Shown: positions 1 to 6,061, numbered from the stretch's first letter. The stretch: DNA of 7,247 nt from an uncultured beta proteobacterium (GCA_903868285.1 CAIPUP010000169.1:1-7247), one strand, 5' to 3'. Notes: a model not told the origin generated them from the letters alone. Program-made: numbers and translations.

Positions 1-237
1 CACCACCTGCACCGTCAGCGCGGCCTTGCCTTTGCCGGCCTTGCTGTCTTGTTGTGCATAGGCGCTTGCACTGATCGCGTTAATGATTACGCCAATGAGC
101 ACGCTAACGAGCGCGCCGCAGATCGGGAGCAGTGGTTGGATGCGCTTGGGTTTGGGATTGGTCATGGTGTCGGACTGATTGGGGGCGCGATTCAAGGATG
201 GATGGATGGCGCAGGGCAAGGCCTGGGTTTTATTCAT
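1..237 (-). CDS. Efflux pump periplasmic adaptor (membrane fusion protein), N-terminal part only
   Basis: First 79 codons of a gene that runs off the left edge. The visible protein has a basic stretch (KPKR, residues 29-32), a hydrophobic segment (about 35-59) and an AYA-Q signal-peptidase-like site near residue 61. A mature start with KAALTVQVV follows, which resembles the first beta strand of AcrA/MexA-type adaptors. Such proteins bridge an inner-membrane pump and an outer-membrane channel. The start at 237 is chosen because its ATG overlaps the stop of the upstream outer-membrane gene (ATGA) and has GGAG (244-247) six bases before it, the usual picture of translational coupling. A second in-frame ATG at 165 would give a more normal signal peptide (37 instead of 61 residues) but has no visible Shine-Dalgarno. 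The adaptor call rests on position and N-terminus only. The pump type (RND or other) is not visible. Confidence 0.72.
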   Translation of the reverse strand, partial: MNKTQALPCAIHPSLNRAPNQSDTMTNPKPKRIQPLLPICGALVSVLIGVIINAISASAYAQQDSKAGKGKAALTVQVV

Positions 238-1673
238 GGCGCGCTCCAGCCGCCGCCGACGGCGCGATAGAGCGCAACCCAGGCCTGCACCCGTTCATGC
301 GTCAGGGCAGTGACGGCGCTGCGTGCGTTGATGTCCAGCCGGCGGGCTTCTTCCAGCTCGATGCGGCTGGCCAGGCCGGCACGCTGGCGTGTTTCGGTGG
401 CAAGGAAATTGGCGCGATAGCCTTCGGCGGCCAGGCGTGTGTCTTCACTGCGGGCTTGAGTTGACTGCAACTGCAGCAAGGCCTCCTCAACCTCGCGCAC
501 CGCATTACGTACCCGTGCCCGCCATAGCGACTCAGCCGCGCGATGGTCGGCGCGTGCCGCCTCGACATTGGCACTGCGCCGGCCGCCATCGATCAGCGGC
601 GCCAGCAGCGACGAGGTAATGGACCAGGTGGTGACCGAGACCGCCGGACCACTGTTCATGATCAGTCGCGTGGGTGTGATGTTGCCCACCAGGTTCAGTC
701 GCGGATAGCGATCGGCCTCGCTCGCGCCGATGCTGGCATTGGCGGCCGCCATGCTGCGCTCGGCCGCCGCCAGATCGGGGCGCTGGCGCAGCACCTCGGC
801 CGGCACGCTGGCGATCGTGAACTGCGCTGGTTGCGGCAGTGCCGGCGTGGATGGCGATGCGGCGCTGTTCAACACTGTGCGCAGCGCTTCTTCGGTCATG
901 CCGCTCAGCGATACCAGCAGCTTGAGCGCGATCTCGCACTGCAAGGACTGTCGCTGCAGATTGTTGTTGCCTTCGGCGGCGCTGGCGCGTGCCAGGGCCA
1001 GGCTGGCGCTGGATTGCAGCCCGGCGCGTTCGGCGCTCTCGGCCAGCGTCGCCGATTGCCTGCGCGAGCTGCTGTCGGCGCTGGCCTGCTGCAGCTGCAG
1101 TTGGCAATGCCGCAGACTGACATAGGCACTGGCCACCTCGGCTGCGAGTGAAACGCGTGCCTCATGCCAGCGCGCAACACTGGCATCCAGGCTGGCTTGC
1201 CTGGCTTCGCGCTGTCGTGCCAGAGCGCCGAACAGATCGATCTCCCAGCTGCTTTGCAGACCAAGCTGGGTTTGCGTACGCAGGATCAGCGGGCCAGTGA
1301 AGGTGAGTGCTGCGCGATTGGCCGAGGCGATGGCCTCCAGGCTGGGGGCATTGGCCACACCGGCGGTGATGGCCTCGGCGCGGGCGCGGGCGATGTTGGC
1401 ACTGGCCTGGGCCAGCGAGCTACTGTTGTCCTGCGCAGCATCCAGTAGCGCCGTCAACGCGCCATCGTTGAACTGCTGCCACCAGTCGCGCAGTTGCGCC
1501 GGATCGCCGGCATGCGCCAGCGGTGTCTGCCAGCGCGCGGCAGCCTCGGCAGTGGGACGCTGATAGTCGGGGCCGGCATTGCCCAGCAGTCCGCTGCTGC
1601 AGCCGCTCAACAGCAACAGCAATGCAGTAATCGACGCTGATGTAACGGTGACGGCAGTGGAGGCGAGGCGCAT
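234..1673 (-). CDS. NodT/OprM-family efflux outer-membrane lipoprotein
   Basis: A 479-residue outer-membrane factor, the usual family length, which would form the trimeric exit channel of a tripartite efflux pump. A signal peptide ends in a lipobox (LSGC, Cys25), so the mature protein should be lipid-anchored. Family marks follow in order: GPDYQRP (34-40), the DWWQQFND...L..L segment (63-77), WEIDLFG (143-149), RPDLAAAE (298-305), a second-repeat LIDGGRR (360-366) and the C-terminal RVQAWVALYRAVGGGW (461-476). The two internally related OEP repeats span about 60-255 and 290-470. No good Shine-Dalgarno is seen before the ATG at 1673, and no earlier in-frame start with better support was found. 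It is the first gene of an operon, and its stop overlaps the start of the adaptor gene. The substrate cannot be read from the sequence. Confidence 0.95.
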   Translation of the reverse strand: MRLASTAVTVTSASITALLLLLSGCSSGLLGNAGPDYQRPTAEAAARWQTPLAHAGDPAQLRDWWQQFNDGALTALLDAAQDNSSSLAQASANIARARAEAITAGVANAPSLEAIASANRAALTFTGPLILRTQTQLGLQSSWEIDLFGALARQREARQASLDASVARWHEARVSLAAEVASAYVSLRHCQLQLQQASADSSSRRQSATLAESAERAGLQSSASLALARASAAEGNNNLQRQSLQCEIALKLLVSLSGMTEEALRTVLNSAASPSTPALPQPAQFTIASVPAEVLRQRPDLAAAERSMAAANASIGASEADRYPRLNLVGNITPTRLIMNSGPAVSVTTWSITSSLLAPLIDGGRRSANVEAARADHRAAESLWRARVRNAVREVEEALLQLQSTQARSEDTRLAAEGYRANFLATETRQRAGLASRIELEEARRLDINARSAVTALTHERVQAWVALYRAVGGGWSAP

Positions 1674-1810
1674 GCGCAGGAAAATCTACAGTGGATTGTG
1701 GAAGTGGAGTGGTGCGGTGGCGGCGGTACTACGCGCCGCTGTACGACCTTGATGAGGACAAGGCCGGATCAGGGTCAGGCCGGGAGCAGAGCGTCCGGTA
1801 TCATCCGCGG
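1674..1810. promoter_or_regulatory. Divergent intergenic region between efflux operon and pteridine reductase
   Basis: This 137-base region separates two genes read in opposite directions, so it should hold promoters for both. On the plus strand TATCAT (1799-1804) is a plausible -10 box only six bases before the reductase ATG, with no convincing -35. On the minus strand TAGATT lies nine bases before the efflux ATG and is a weak -10 candidate. An open frame extends the reductase upstream to 1691, but its translation shows no SDR character and lies before the conserved Rossmann start, so the region is treated as noncoding. No local regulator gene flanks it. Confidence 0.4.
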
Positions 1811-2560
1811 ATGCAAAACGATATGCAAGACAAGGTGGTGTTGATTACCGGTGGTGCCAAGCGCGTGGGCGCGGTGATTGCACGCCGTCTGCATGCCGCT
1901 GGCGCGCGCCTGATGCTGCACTACCGCTCGTCCGAGGCCGAGGCCGATGCGCTCAAGAACGAACTCAATGCCAGGCGCGCCGATTCGGTGTCGCTGGTGC
2001 AGGCCGATCTGCTGGACATCGCCGGCCTGGCCGAGATGGTGAAGAACACCGTGGCACGTTTCGAGCATCTGGATGTGCTGATCAACAATGCCTCGAGTTT
2101 TTTTCCGACCGAGGTGGGCGAGGTCACTCTCGCAGACTGGGATGACCTGGTCGGCACCAACCTCAAGGCACCACTGTTTTTAGCCCAGGCGGCAGCGCCG
2201 CATCTGAAAAAGCGCCAGGGCAGCATCATCAACATCAGCGACATCCATGCCCAGCGACCGCTGCGGCATTACCTGGTGTATTCAGTGGCCAAGGCCGGTC
2301 TGGATGGACTGACCCGTGCGCTGGCGCGTGAGCTTGGCCCGGAGGTGCGCGTGAACGGTGTTTCGCCCGGTCCCATCCTGTGGCCGGAGGATGATTCCTT
2401 CGATGAACTGGCACGCCAGCGGGTGATCTCGCACACCCTGCTCAAGCGCTCGGGCGAGCCGGAAGATCTGGCCGGCGCGGTGCATTACCTGGTGGCGGGC
2501 GCGCCCTATGTCACGGGCCAGATCCTGGCCGTGGATGGCGGGCGCAGCGTCAATATTTGA
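1811..2560 (+). CDS. Pteridine reductase (SDR family, PTR1/FolM-like)
   Basis: A 249-residue short-chain dehydrogenase that should reduce oxidised or dihydro-pterins (and perhaps folates) with NADPH in the cytoplasm. The nucleotide-binding motif is TGGAKRVG (13-20), with Arg18 in place of the glycine of ordinary SDRs, a mark of pteridine reductases. NNASSFFPT (92-100) closely matches the protozoan PTR1 motif. Asp144, Tyr157 and Lys161 have the same spacing as the catalytic Asp-Tyr-Lys of Leishmania PTR1. GPEVRVNGVSPGPILWPE and VTGQILAVDGGRS complete the family pattern. The ATG at 1811 is chosen because the fold starts directly after it. ATG 1823 is an alternative four codons in. No Shine-Dalgarno precedes it, and a TATCAT box ends six bases upstream, so a leaderless mRNA is possible. 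E. coli folM is a distant relative, and the exact pterin substrate is inferred. Confidence 0.93.
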   Translation: MQNDMQDKVVLITGGAKRVGAVIARRLHAAGARLMLHYRSSEAEADALKNELNARRADSVSLVQADLLDIAGLAEMVKNTVARFEHLDVLINNASSFFPTEVGEVTLADWDDLVGTNLKAPLFLAQAAAPHLKKRQGSIINISDIHAQRPLRHYLVYSVAKAGLDGLTRALARELGPEVRVNGVSPGPILWPEDDSFDELARQRVISHTLLKRSGEPEDLAGAVHYLVAGAPYVTGQILAVDGGRSVNI

Positions 2561-2574
2561 GAGCGCGGCGGCAA

Positions 2575-2593
2575 GTCCATCGTCCATCGTCCA
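2575..2593. repeat. Short tandem repeat, 7-base unit GTCCATC
   Basis: GTCCATC occurs twice head to tail (2575-2581, 2582-2588), followed by a partial third copy GTCCA (2589-2593). It lies just after the pteridine reductase stop. It was probably produced by replication slippage; no function is evident. Confidence 0.8.
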
Positions 2594-2612
2594 GCCCCGC
2601 CGCAGCCTCGAT

Positions 2613-2638
2613 ACGCAGCCCCAAGACGCAGCCCCAAG
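2613..2638. repeat. Perfect 13-base tandem duplication
   Basis: ACGCAGCCCCAAG is present twice without a gap (2613-2625 and 2626-2638), in the noncoding stretch between the pteridine reductase and the hydrolase. Together with the 7-base repeat just upstream it marks this spacer as slippage-prone. It is probably a recent duplication. Confidence 0.85.
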
Positions 2639-2646
2639 AGTTTACA

Positions 2647-2666
2647 TAAGTTATTGATTTTAAAGG
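2647..2666 (+). repeat. AT-rich intergenic motif, copy 1 (upstream of hydrolase)
   Basis: TAAGTTATTGATTTTAAAGG matches 17 of 20 bases of the sequence at 4442-4461 after ttcA. It stands out in a GC-rich background. Its 3' end runs into the ribosome binding site AAGGAG (2663-2668), which is eight bases before the hydrolase ATG, so it lies in the leader or promoter of that gene. TTTACA (2641-2646) just before it resembles a -35 box, but no well-spaced -10 box follows. Role unknown. Confidence 0.5.
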
Positions 2667-2676
2667 AGAAATTGAA

Positions 2677-3510
2677 ATGGCATTTGCACAGGTTCGTGGC
2701 GTTCGCCTGCATTACGAAGTGTTCGGAGACAGCGGCCCTTGGTTTGCACTGACCACTGGCGGCCGGCGTGGCTACGACGAGTTCGCGCCGCTGGCTCGCA
2801 AGATCGCGGCCGAGGGCTTTCGGGTGCTGCTGCATGACCGCCGCAACACCGGTGCCTCCGATCTGGTGATCGAGGGCAGCGATGGCGAAGAGGAAATCTG
2901 GGCTGACGATCTGGTGGCCTTGCTGCAGCAGCTGGGTGCCACGCCAGCCTTTATCGGCGGTGCCTCGGCCGGTGCCCGTCTGTCGGTGCTGGTCTATATG
3001 CGCCATCCGGAAGTGGTGCGCGCGCTGCTGCTGATGCGTGTCACCAGTGGCGAGTTTGCCGCCGGCCGCCTGCCCGAGCAGTACTACGGCCAGTTCATCA
3101 AGGCGGCACGCGAGGGTGGCATGGCCGCCGTGTGCGCGCATGAGCAGTATCAGGAGCGCATCGCTGCCAATCCGCAGACGCGTGAGCGACTCATGAACAT
3201 GGACCCGGCGCGCTACATCGAGGTCATGACGCACTGGCTGGCCAAATTCACCAGCGGCCCGCATTCGCCCATGATGGGCGTCGAGGCTTCGGTACTGCGC
3301 GGCATCAAGGTGCCGGCGCTGGTGATTCCGGGCAACGACAAGACCCACAATTCGGCTGGCGGCAAGCAGATCCACGCCACCATTCCGGGTGCGGAACTGC
3401 ATCTGTTGCCGATCCCCGATCTGGATGTGCCGCTGGTGGCGTTTACCGACTGGGCACCGCTGGAGCCGGAAATCGCGCAGGCCTGCGCCCGCTTCATGAA
3501 ATCGCACTGA
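2677..3510 (+). CDS. Alpha/beta hydrolase fold protein, catalytic histidine not at the usual place
   Basis: A cytoplasmic 277-residue alpha/beta hydrolase without signal peptide; the substrate is unknown. The fold is recognised from TTGGRRGYDEF (26-36, the oxyanion-loop region), HDRRNTGASD (53-62), the nucleophile elbow GASAG with Ser97 (95-99), and PALVIPGND (213-221), which puts Asp221 at the catalytic acid position. The segment that normally carries the catalytic histidine follows PGAELHLLP but reads IPDLDVPL (246-253) and has none. The nearest histidines are 224, 233 and 242, each off position. The protein may therefore use another base, act in a non-hydrolytic reaction, or be inactive. 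The start is firm: AAGGAG (2663-2668) lies eight bases before the ATG. It sits between the pteridine reductase and ttcA, 31 bases before the latter, and could be co-transcribed with ttcA. Confidence 0.85.
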   Translation: MAFAQVRGVRLHYEVFGDSGPWFALTTGGRRGYDEFAPLARKIAAEGFRVLLHDRRNTGASDLVIEGSDGEEEIWADDLVALLQQLGATPAFIGGASAGARLSVLVYMRHPEVVRALLLMRVTSGEFAAGRLPEQYYGQFIKAAREGGMAAVCAHEQYQERIAANPQTRERLMNMDPARYIEVMTHWLAKFTSGPHSPMMGVEASVLRGIKVPALVIPGNDKTHNSAGGKQIHATIPGAELHLLPIPDLDVPLVAFTDWAPLEPEIAQACARFMKSH

Positions 3511-3541
3511 ACTCGCATCGCGTGACAGGAATCGTTCGCTG

Positions 3542-4444
3542 ATGCGTGCCGAGGAAAAGGCCCGTCTCGAGGGCAACAAGCTCGACAAACGCCTGTGCCG
3601 GTTGGTCGGACAGGCGATTGCCGACTTCGACATGATCGGCGCGGGCGACCGGGTGATGGTGTGTCTGTCCGGTGGCAAGGATAGCTACGGAATGCTCGAC
3701 ATCCTGCTCAAGCTGCGCCAGCGCTCGCCAGTGCCGTTCGAGCTGATTGCGGTCAATCTTGATCAGGGTCATCCGGGCTTCCCGAGCGAGGTGCTGCCGA
3801 ACTATCTGCGTGCGCTGGGTGTGCCGTTCCAGATCGCACATCAGGACACCTACAGCGTGGTCAAGCGCACCATCCCCGAGGGCGCCACCATGTGCTCGCT
3901 GTGCTCGCGCCTTCGGCGCGGTGTGCTGTACCGCCTGGCGGGCGAGCTGGGCGCGACCCGCATCGCGCTCGGCCACCATCGCGATGACATACTCGAGACG
4001 TTTTTTCTCAACCTGTTCTACGGCGGCAAGCTCAAGGCCATGCCGGCACGGCTGCGCTCGGATGATGGCAAACATGTGCTGATCCGGCCGCTGGCCTATG
4101 TCAGCGAAAGCGACCTCGAGGCCTATGCCCAGCTGCGCGGCTTTCCCATCATTCCCTGCGATCTGTGCGGCTCGCAGGAGAACCTGCAGCGCAAGCAGCT
4201 CAAGCTGATGCTGCAAGACTGGCAGCAGCGTTTTCCCGGACGCATCGAGTCGATGTTCAATGCCCTGGGACGGGTGGTGCCCTCGCATCTGATGGATCGC
4301 GGCCTGCATGACTTTGCCGAGGCCGCGGGTACGGCGGACGAGGAGGCAGCGTTCGGGCAGGATGAATTCGCGCCGCGCCAGGTCATCCAGCTGTATCCGG
4401 CCGCCGCCTCGCTCGCCCCGCCAGTCGCCCCAGAAATAATCTAA
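3542..4444 (+). CDS. ttcA: tRNA 2-thiocytidine(32) synthetase TtcA
   Basis: A 300-residue enzyme that puts sulfur on C32 of certain tRNAs, using ATP and an oxygen-sensitive iron-sulfur cluster. The PP-loop SGGKDS (43-48) adenylates the base. Cys118 and Cys121 (MCSLC) and Cys206 in PCDLC correspond to the three cluster-binding cysteines known for TtcA, and Cys209 completes a second CxxC. GHHRDDILETFFLN (144-157), ending in FYGGKLKAMP (159-168), and the RPLAYVSESDLEAYA block (182-196) are typical of the family. Length is close to the E. coli protein (311). The ATG at 3542 has AGGA (3527-3530) eleven bases upstream, a somewhat long spacing, and no better start exists nearby. The C-terminal ~30 residues (after FAEAAG) are poorly conserved, as is usual. 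It follows the hydrolase by 31 bases, without an obvious promoter. Confidence 0.97.
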   Translation: MRAEEKARLEGNKLDKRLCRLVGQAIADFDMIGAGDRVMVCLSGGKDSYGMLDILLKLRQRSPVPFELIAVNLDQGHPGFPSEVLPNYLRALGVPFQIAHQDTYSVVKRTIPEGATMCSLCSRLRRGVLYRLAGELGATRIALGHHRDDILETFFLNLFYGGKLKAMPARLRSDDGKHVLIRPLAYVSESDLEAYAQLRGFPIIPCDLCGSQENLQRKQLKLMLQDWQQRFPGRIESMFNALGRVVPSHLMDRGLHDFAEAAGTADEEAAFGQDEFAPRQVIQLYPAAASLAPPVAPEII

Positions 4445-4461
4445 GTTACTGATATTAAACG
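4442..4461 (+). repeat. AT-rich intergenic motif, copy 2 (at ttcA stop)
   Basis: TAAGTTACTGATATTAAACG begins with the ttcA stop codon and matches 17 of 20 bases of the motif at 2647-2666. The differences are at positions 8, 13 and 19. Here it is followed by GTTTTTT rather than a ribosome binding site. It may be a regulatory or structural element, or a chance AT-rich similarity. Confidence 0.4.
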
Positions 4462-4499
4462 GTTTTTTATGCGCTGCGGCGATTGTCACGCAGTTCATG

Positions 4500-4521
4500 G
4501 CCGCTTTGCTGGCGGCGTTTT
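4500..4521 (+). terminator. Possible weak intrinsic terminator after ttcA
   Basis: A 5-bp stem GCCGC/GCGGC (4500-4504 with 4512-4516), with a seven-base loop, is followed by GTTTT. It is short and its T-run is brief. It abuts the next promoter's -35 box, so it would insulate the following unit from ttcA read-through. Weak support. Confidence 0.3.
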
Positions 4522-4548
4522 GTCAAACTGAGTTTGACGGCCTATAAT
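4520..4548 (+). promoter_or_regulatory. Strong sigma70-type promoter of the HTH-aminotransferase gene
   Basis: TTGTCA (4520-4525, five of six consensus bases) and a perfect TATAAT (4543-4548) are separated by the ideal 17 bases. Transcription should start about seven bases after the -10 box, at or next to the ATG at 4556. The message would then be leaderless, which agrees with the lack of a Shine-Dalgarno there. The spacer contains a perfect inverted repeat (see operator). Confidence 0.8.
4522..4538. promoter_or_regulatory. Perfect inverted repeat in the promoter spacer, probable operator
   Basis: GTCAAAC-TGA-GTTTGAC has two perfect 7-base arms around a 3-base centre. It overlaps the -35 box and fills most of the -35/-10 spacer. 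A dimeric regulator bound here would block RNA polymerase. The gene it controls begins with a Cro-like helix-turn-helix, so self-repression is the simplest inference. No T-run follows it, so it is not a terminator. Confidence 0.7.
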
Positions 4549-4555
4549 TGTCGGT

Positions 4556-6061
4556 ATGAATTGCGCCGAACAACTTGTGCAGATTTTCGGTTCCCAGGCC
4601 GAGGTGGCCCGGGCATTCCGTCTGGATCGTGCCGTGGTCAACAACTGGGTCAAGTCGGGCTATGTCCCGGCGCGCTGGGCCATGGAAGTCGAGCGGGTCA
4701 CCGATGGCAAGGTTGCAGCGGTGGAAATTTTGAATGAGGCCGCGACCAAGAAACCGGTCAAGGTCAAATCACGCGCCGATGATTTCGGTGCCGATAACGG
4801 GAGTCACACCATGAATAGCTTTGCGCCCTCCAAACGCATTTCTTCCTTCCATCCGCCGCAGCGCACGCTCATGGGCCCCGGCCCGACCGAGATTCATCCG
4901 CGCGTGTTGACCACCATGAGCCAGCCGGCCATCGGCTATCTCGATCCGGTGTTCGTCGACATGATGGAAGAGTTGAAGTCGCTGCTGCGCTATGTCTATC
5001 AGACCAAGAACGCACTCACCTTCCCGGCCTCCGGCCCGGGCTCGGTCGGCATGGAGTACTGCTTTGTGAACATGGTTGCCCCCGGCGACAAGGTCATCGT
5101 CTGCCGCAATGGCGTGTTCGGTGGCCGCATGATCGAGAACGTCGAGCGTGCCGGTGGTGTTGCGGTGGTGGTCGAGGCGCCCTGGGGCGAGCCGATCGAC
5201 CCCAACCTGCTCGAAGACGCCATCAAGGCCAATCGCGATGCCCGCATCGTCGCCTTCGTGCATGCCGAAACCTCCACTGGTGTGCAGTCCGATGCCAAGA
5301 CCCTGGTGGCACTGGCACACCAGTACGACATGCTGACCATTGTCGATGCCGTCACTTCACTGAGCGGTACGCCGGTGCTGGTGGACGAGTGGAATATCGA
5401 TGCCATCTATTCCGGCAGCCAGAAGTGCCTCTCGTGCACCCCGGGTCTGTCGCCGGTGTCGTTCTCCGAGCGTGTGGTCGAGCATGTCAAGGCACGCAAG
5501 GACAAGATCCACAGCTGGTTCATGGACATGAACCTGCTGCTGGGCTATTGGGGTGCTACCACCCGTACCTATCACCACACTGCGCCGACCAACTCGTTGT
5601 TCGGTCTGCATGAGGCGCTGCTGCTGATCCGCGAGGAAGGACTGGAGGATTGCTGGGCCCGTCACTATCGCCACCATGTCGCGCTCAAGGCCGGTGTCGA
5701 AGCCATGGGCCTGGAGTTCCTGGTGAAGGAAGCCTATCGCCTGCCACAGATGAACGCGATCAAGATTCCCGAGGTGCTGCAGCCCAAGGAAGCAGCCATT
5801 CGCAAGCAGTTGCTGAATGATTTCAACCTGGAAATCGGTGCCGGCCTCGGCCCGCTCGCCGGCAAGATCTGGCGTATCGGCATCATGGGCTACTCGGCCC
5901 GCCCCGAGAACGTGATGCTTTGTCTGTCGGCGCTGGGCTCGGCGCTGGATGATGTCGGCTTCCCGGTGCATGTGGGTGATGCTGAAGCGGCTGCACATGG
6001 CGCTTATGCCCAGATGCATGCCAAGGCAGCCCAGGCCAAGCAGAAGAAAAAGGCCGCCTGA
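4556..6061 (+). CDS. Cro/YdaS-like HTH domain fused in frame to class V alanine/serine-glyoxylate aminotransferase
   Basis: A single 501-residue ORF with two parts. Residues 1-62 are a Cro/YdaS-like helix-turn-helix: SQAEVARAFRLDRAVVNNWV (13-32), then VPARWAMEVERVTDGKV (37-53). A polar linker (63-85) leads to a complete PLP aminotransferase of the alanine/serine-glyoxylate type. Marks are LMGPGPTEIHPRVL (105-118), SGPGSVGMEYCFVN (159-172), VDAVTSLSGTP (263-273, Asp264 to the PLP ring nitrogen), YSGSQKCL (285-292, Lys290 as Schiff-base lysine) and WRIGIMG (439-445, Arg440 for the substrate carboxylate). The enzyme part resembles human AGXT along its length and should move amino groups from alanine or serine to glyoxylate. 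The tail (480-501) is rich in Ala and Lys. An internal ATG at 4811 (residue 86) has its own Shine-Dalgarno and could give a free 416-residue enzyme. The fusion is read directly; sensing and autoregulation are inference. A terminator follows. Confidence 0.9.
   Translation: MNCAEQLVQIFGSQAEVARAFRLDRAVVNNWVKSGYVPARWAMEVERVTDGKVAAVEILNEAATKKPVKVKSRADDFGADNGSHTMNSFAPSKRISSFHPPQRTLMGPGPTEIHPRVLTTMSQPAIGYLDPVFVDMMEELKSLLRYVYQTKNALTFPASGPGSVGMEYCFVNMVAPGDKVIVCRNGVFGGRMIENVERAGGVAVVVEAPWGEPIDPNLLEDAIKANRDARIVAFVHAETSTGVQSDAKTLVALAHQYDMLTIVDAVTSLSGTPVLVDEWNIDAIYSGSQKCLSCTPGLSPVSFSERVVEHVKARKDKIHSWFMDMNLLLGYWGATTRTYHHTAPTNSLFGLHEALLLIREEGLEDCWARHYRHHVALKAGVEAMGLEFLVKEAYRLPQMNAIKIPEVLQPKEAAIRKQLLNDFNLEIGAGLGPLAGKIWRIGIMGYSARPENVMLCLSALGSALDDVGFPVHVGDAEAAAHGAYAQMHAKAAQAKQKKKAA
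4799..4813 (+). promoter_or_regulatory. Internal ribosome binding site and ATG for a free aminotransferase
   Basis: GGGAG (4799-4803) lies seven bases before an in-frame ATG (4811-4813), exactly at the border between the linker and the enzyme domain. The reading frame is the same as that of the fusion, so initiation here would release the aminotransferase (416 residues) without the DNA-binding domain. The site may also be a relic of two formerly separate genes. Confidence 0.6.

Noticed and set aside
195..210. GGAT triplet repeat (GGATGGATGGATGG) as a possible phase-variable tract in the adaptor gene
   Set aside because: Only about three units, and not long enough to suggest phase variation.
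1691..1810. N-terminal extension of the pteridine reductase by 40 codons (start at 1691)
   Set aside because: The extra residues show no SDR features and lie ahead of a fold that begins right after 1811. The stretch is the divergent promoter region.
2506..3678. 390-codon minus-strand ORF opposite the hydrolase and ttcA start
   Set aside because: It is a shadow ORF in GC-rich DNA. Its translation is rich in His, Arg and Gln, without domain character, and both plus-strand genes are well supported.
3494..4498. 334-codon minus-strand ORF opposite ttcA
   Set aside because: It is antisense to a clear TtcA with all catalytic motifs. The composition is typical of a reverse-frame shadow.
4469..4531. 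20-codon ORF (starts MRCGDCH) between ttcA and the HTH-aminotransferase gene, with a CxxC motif
   Set aside because: There is no Shine-Dalgarno before its ATG, it overlaps the -35 box and operator, and it is short enough to occur by chance.
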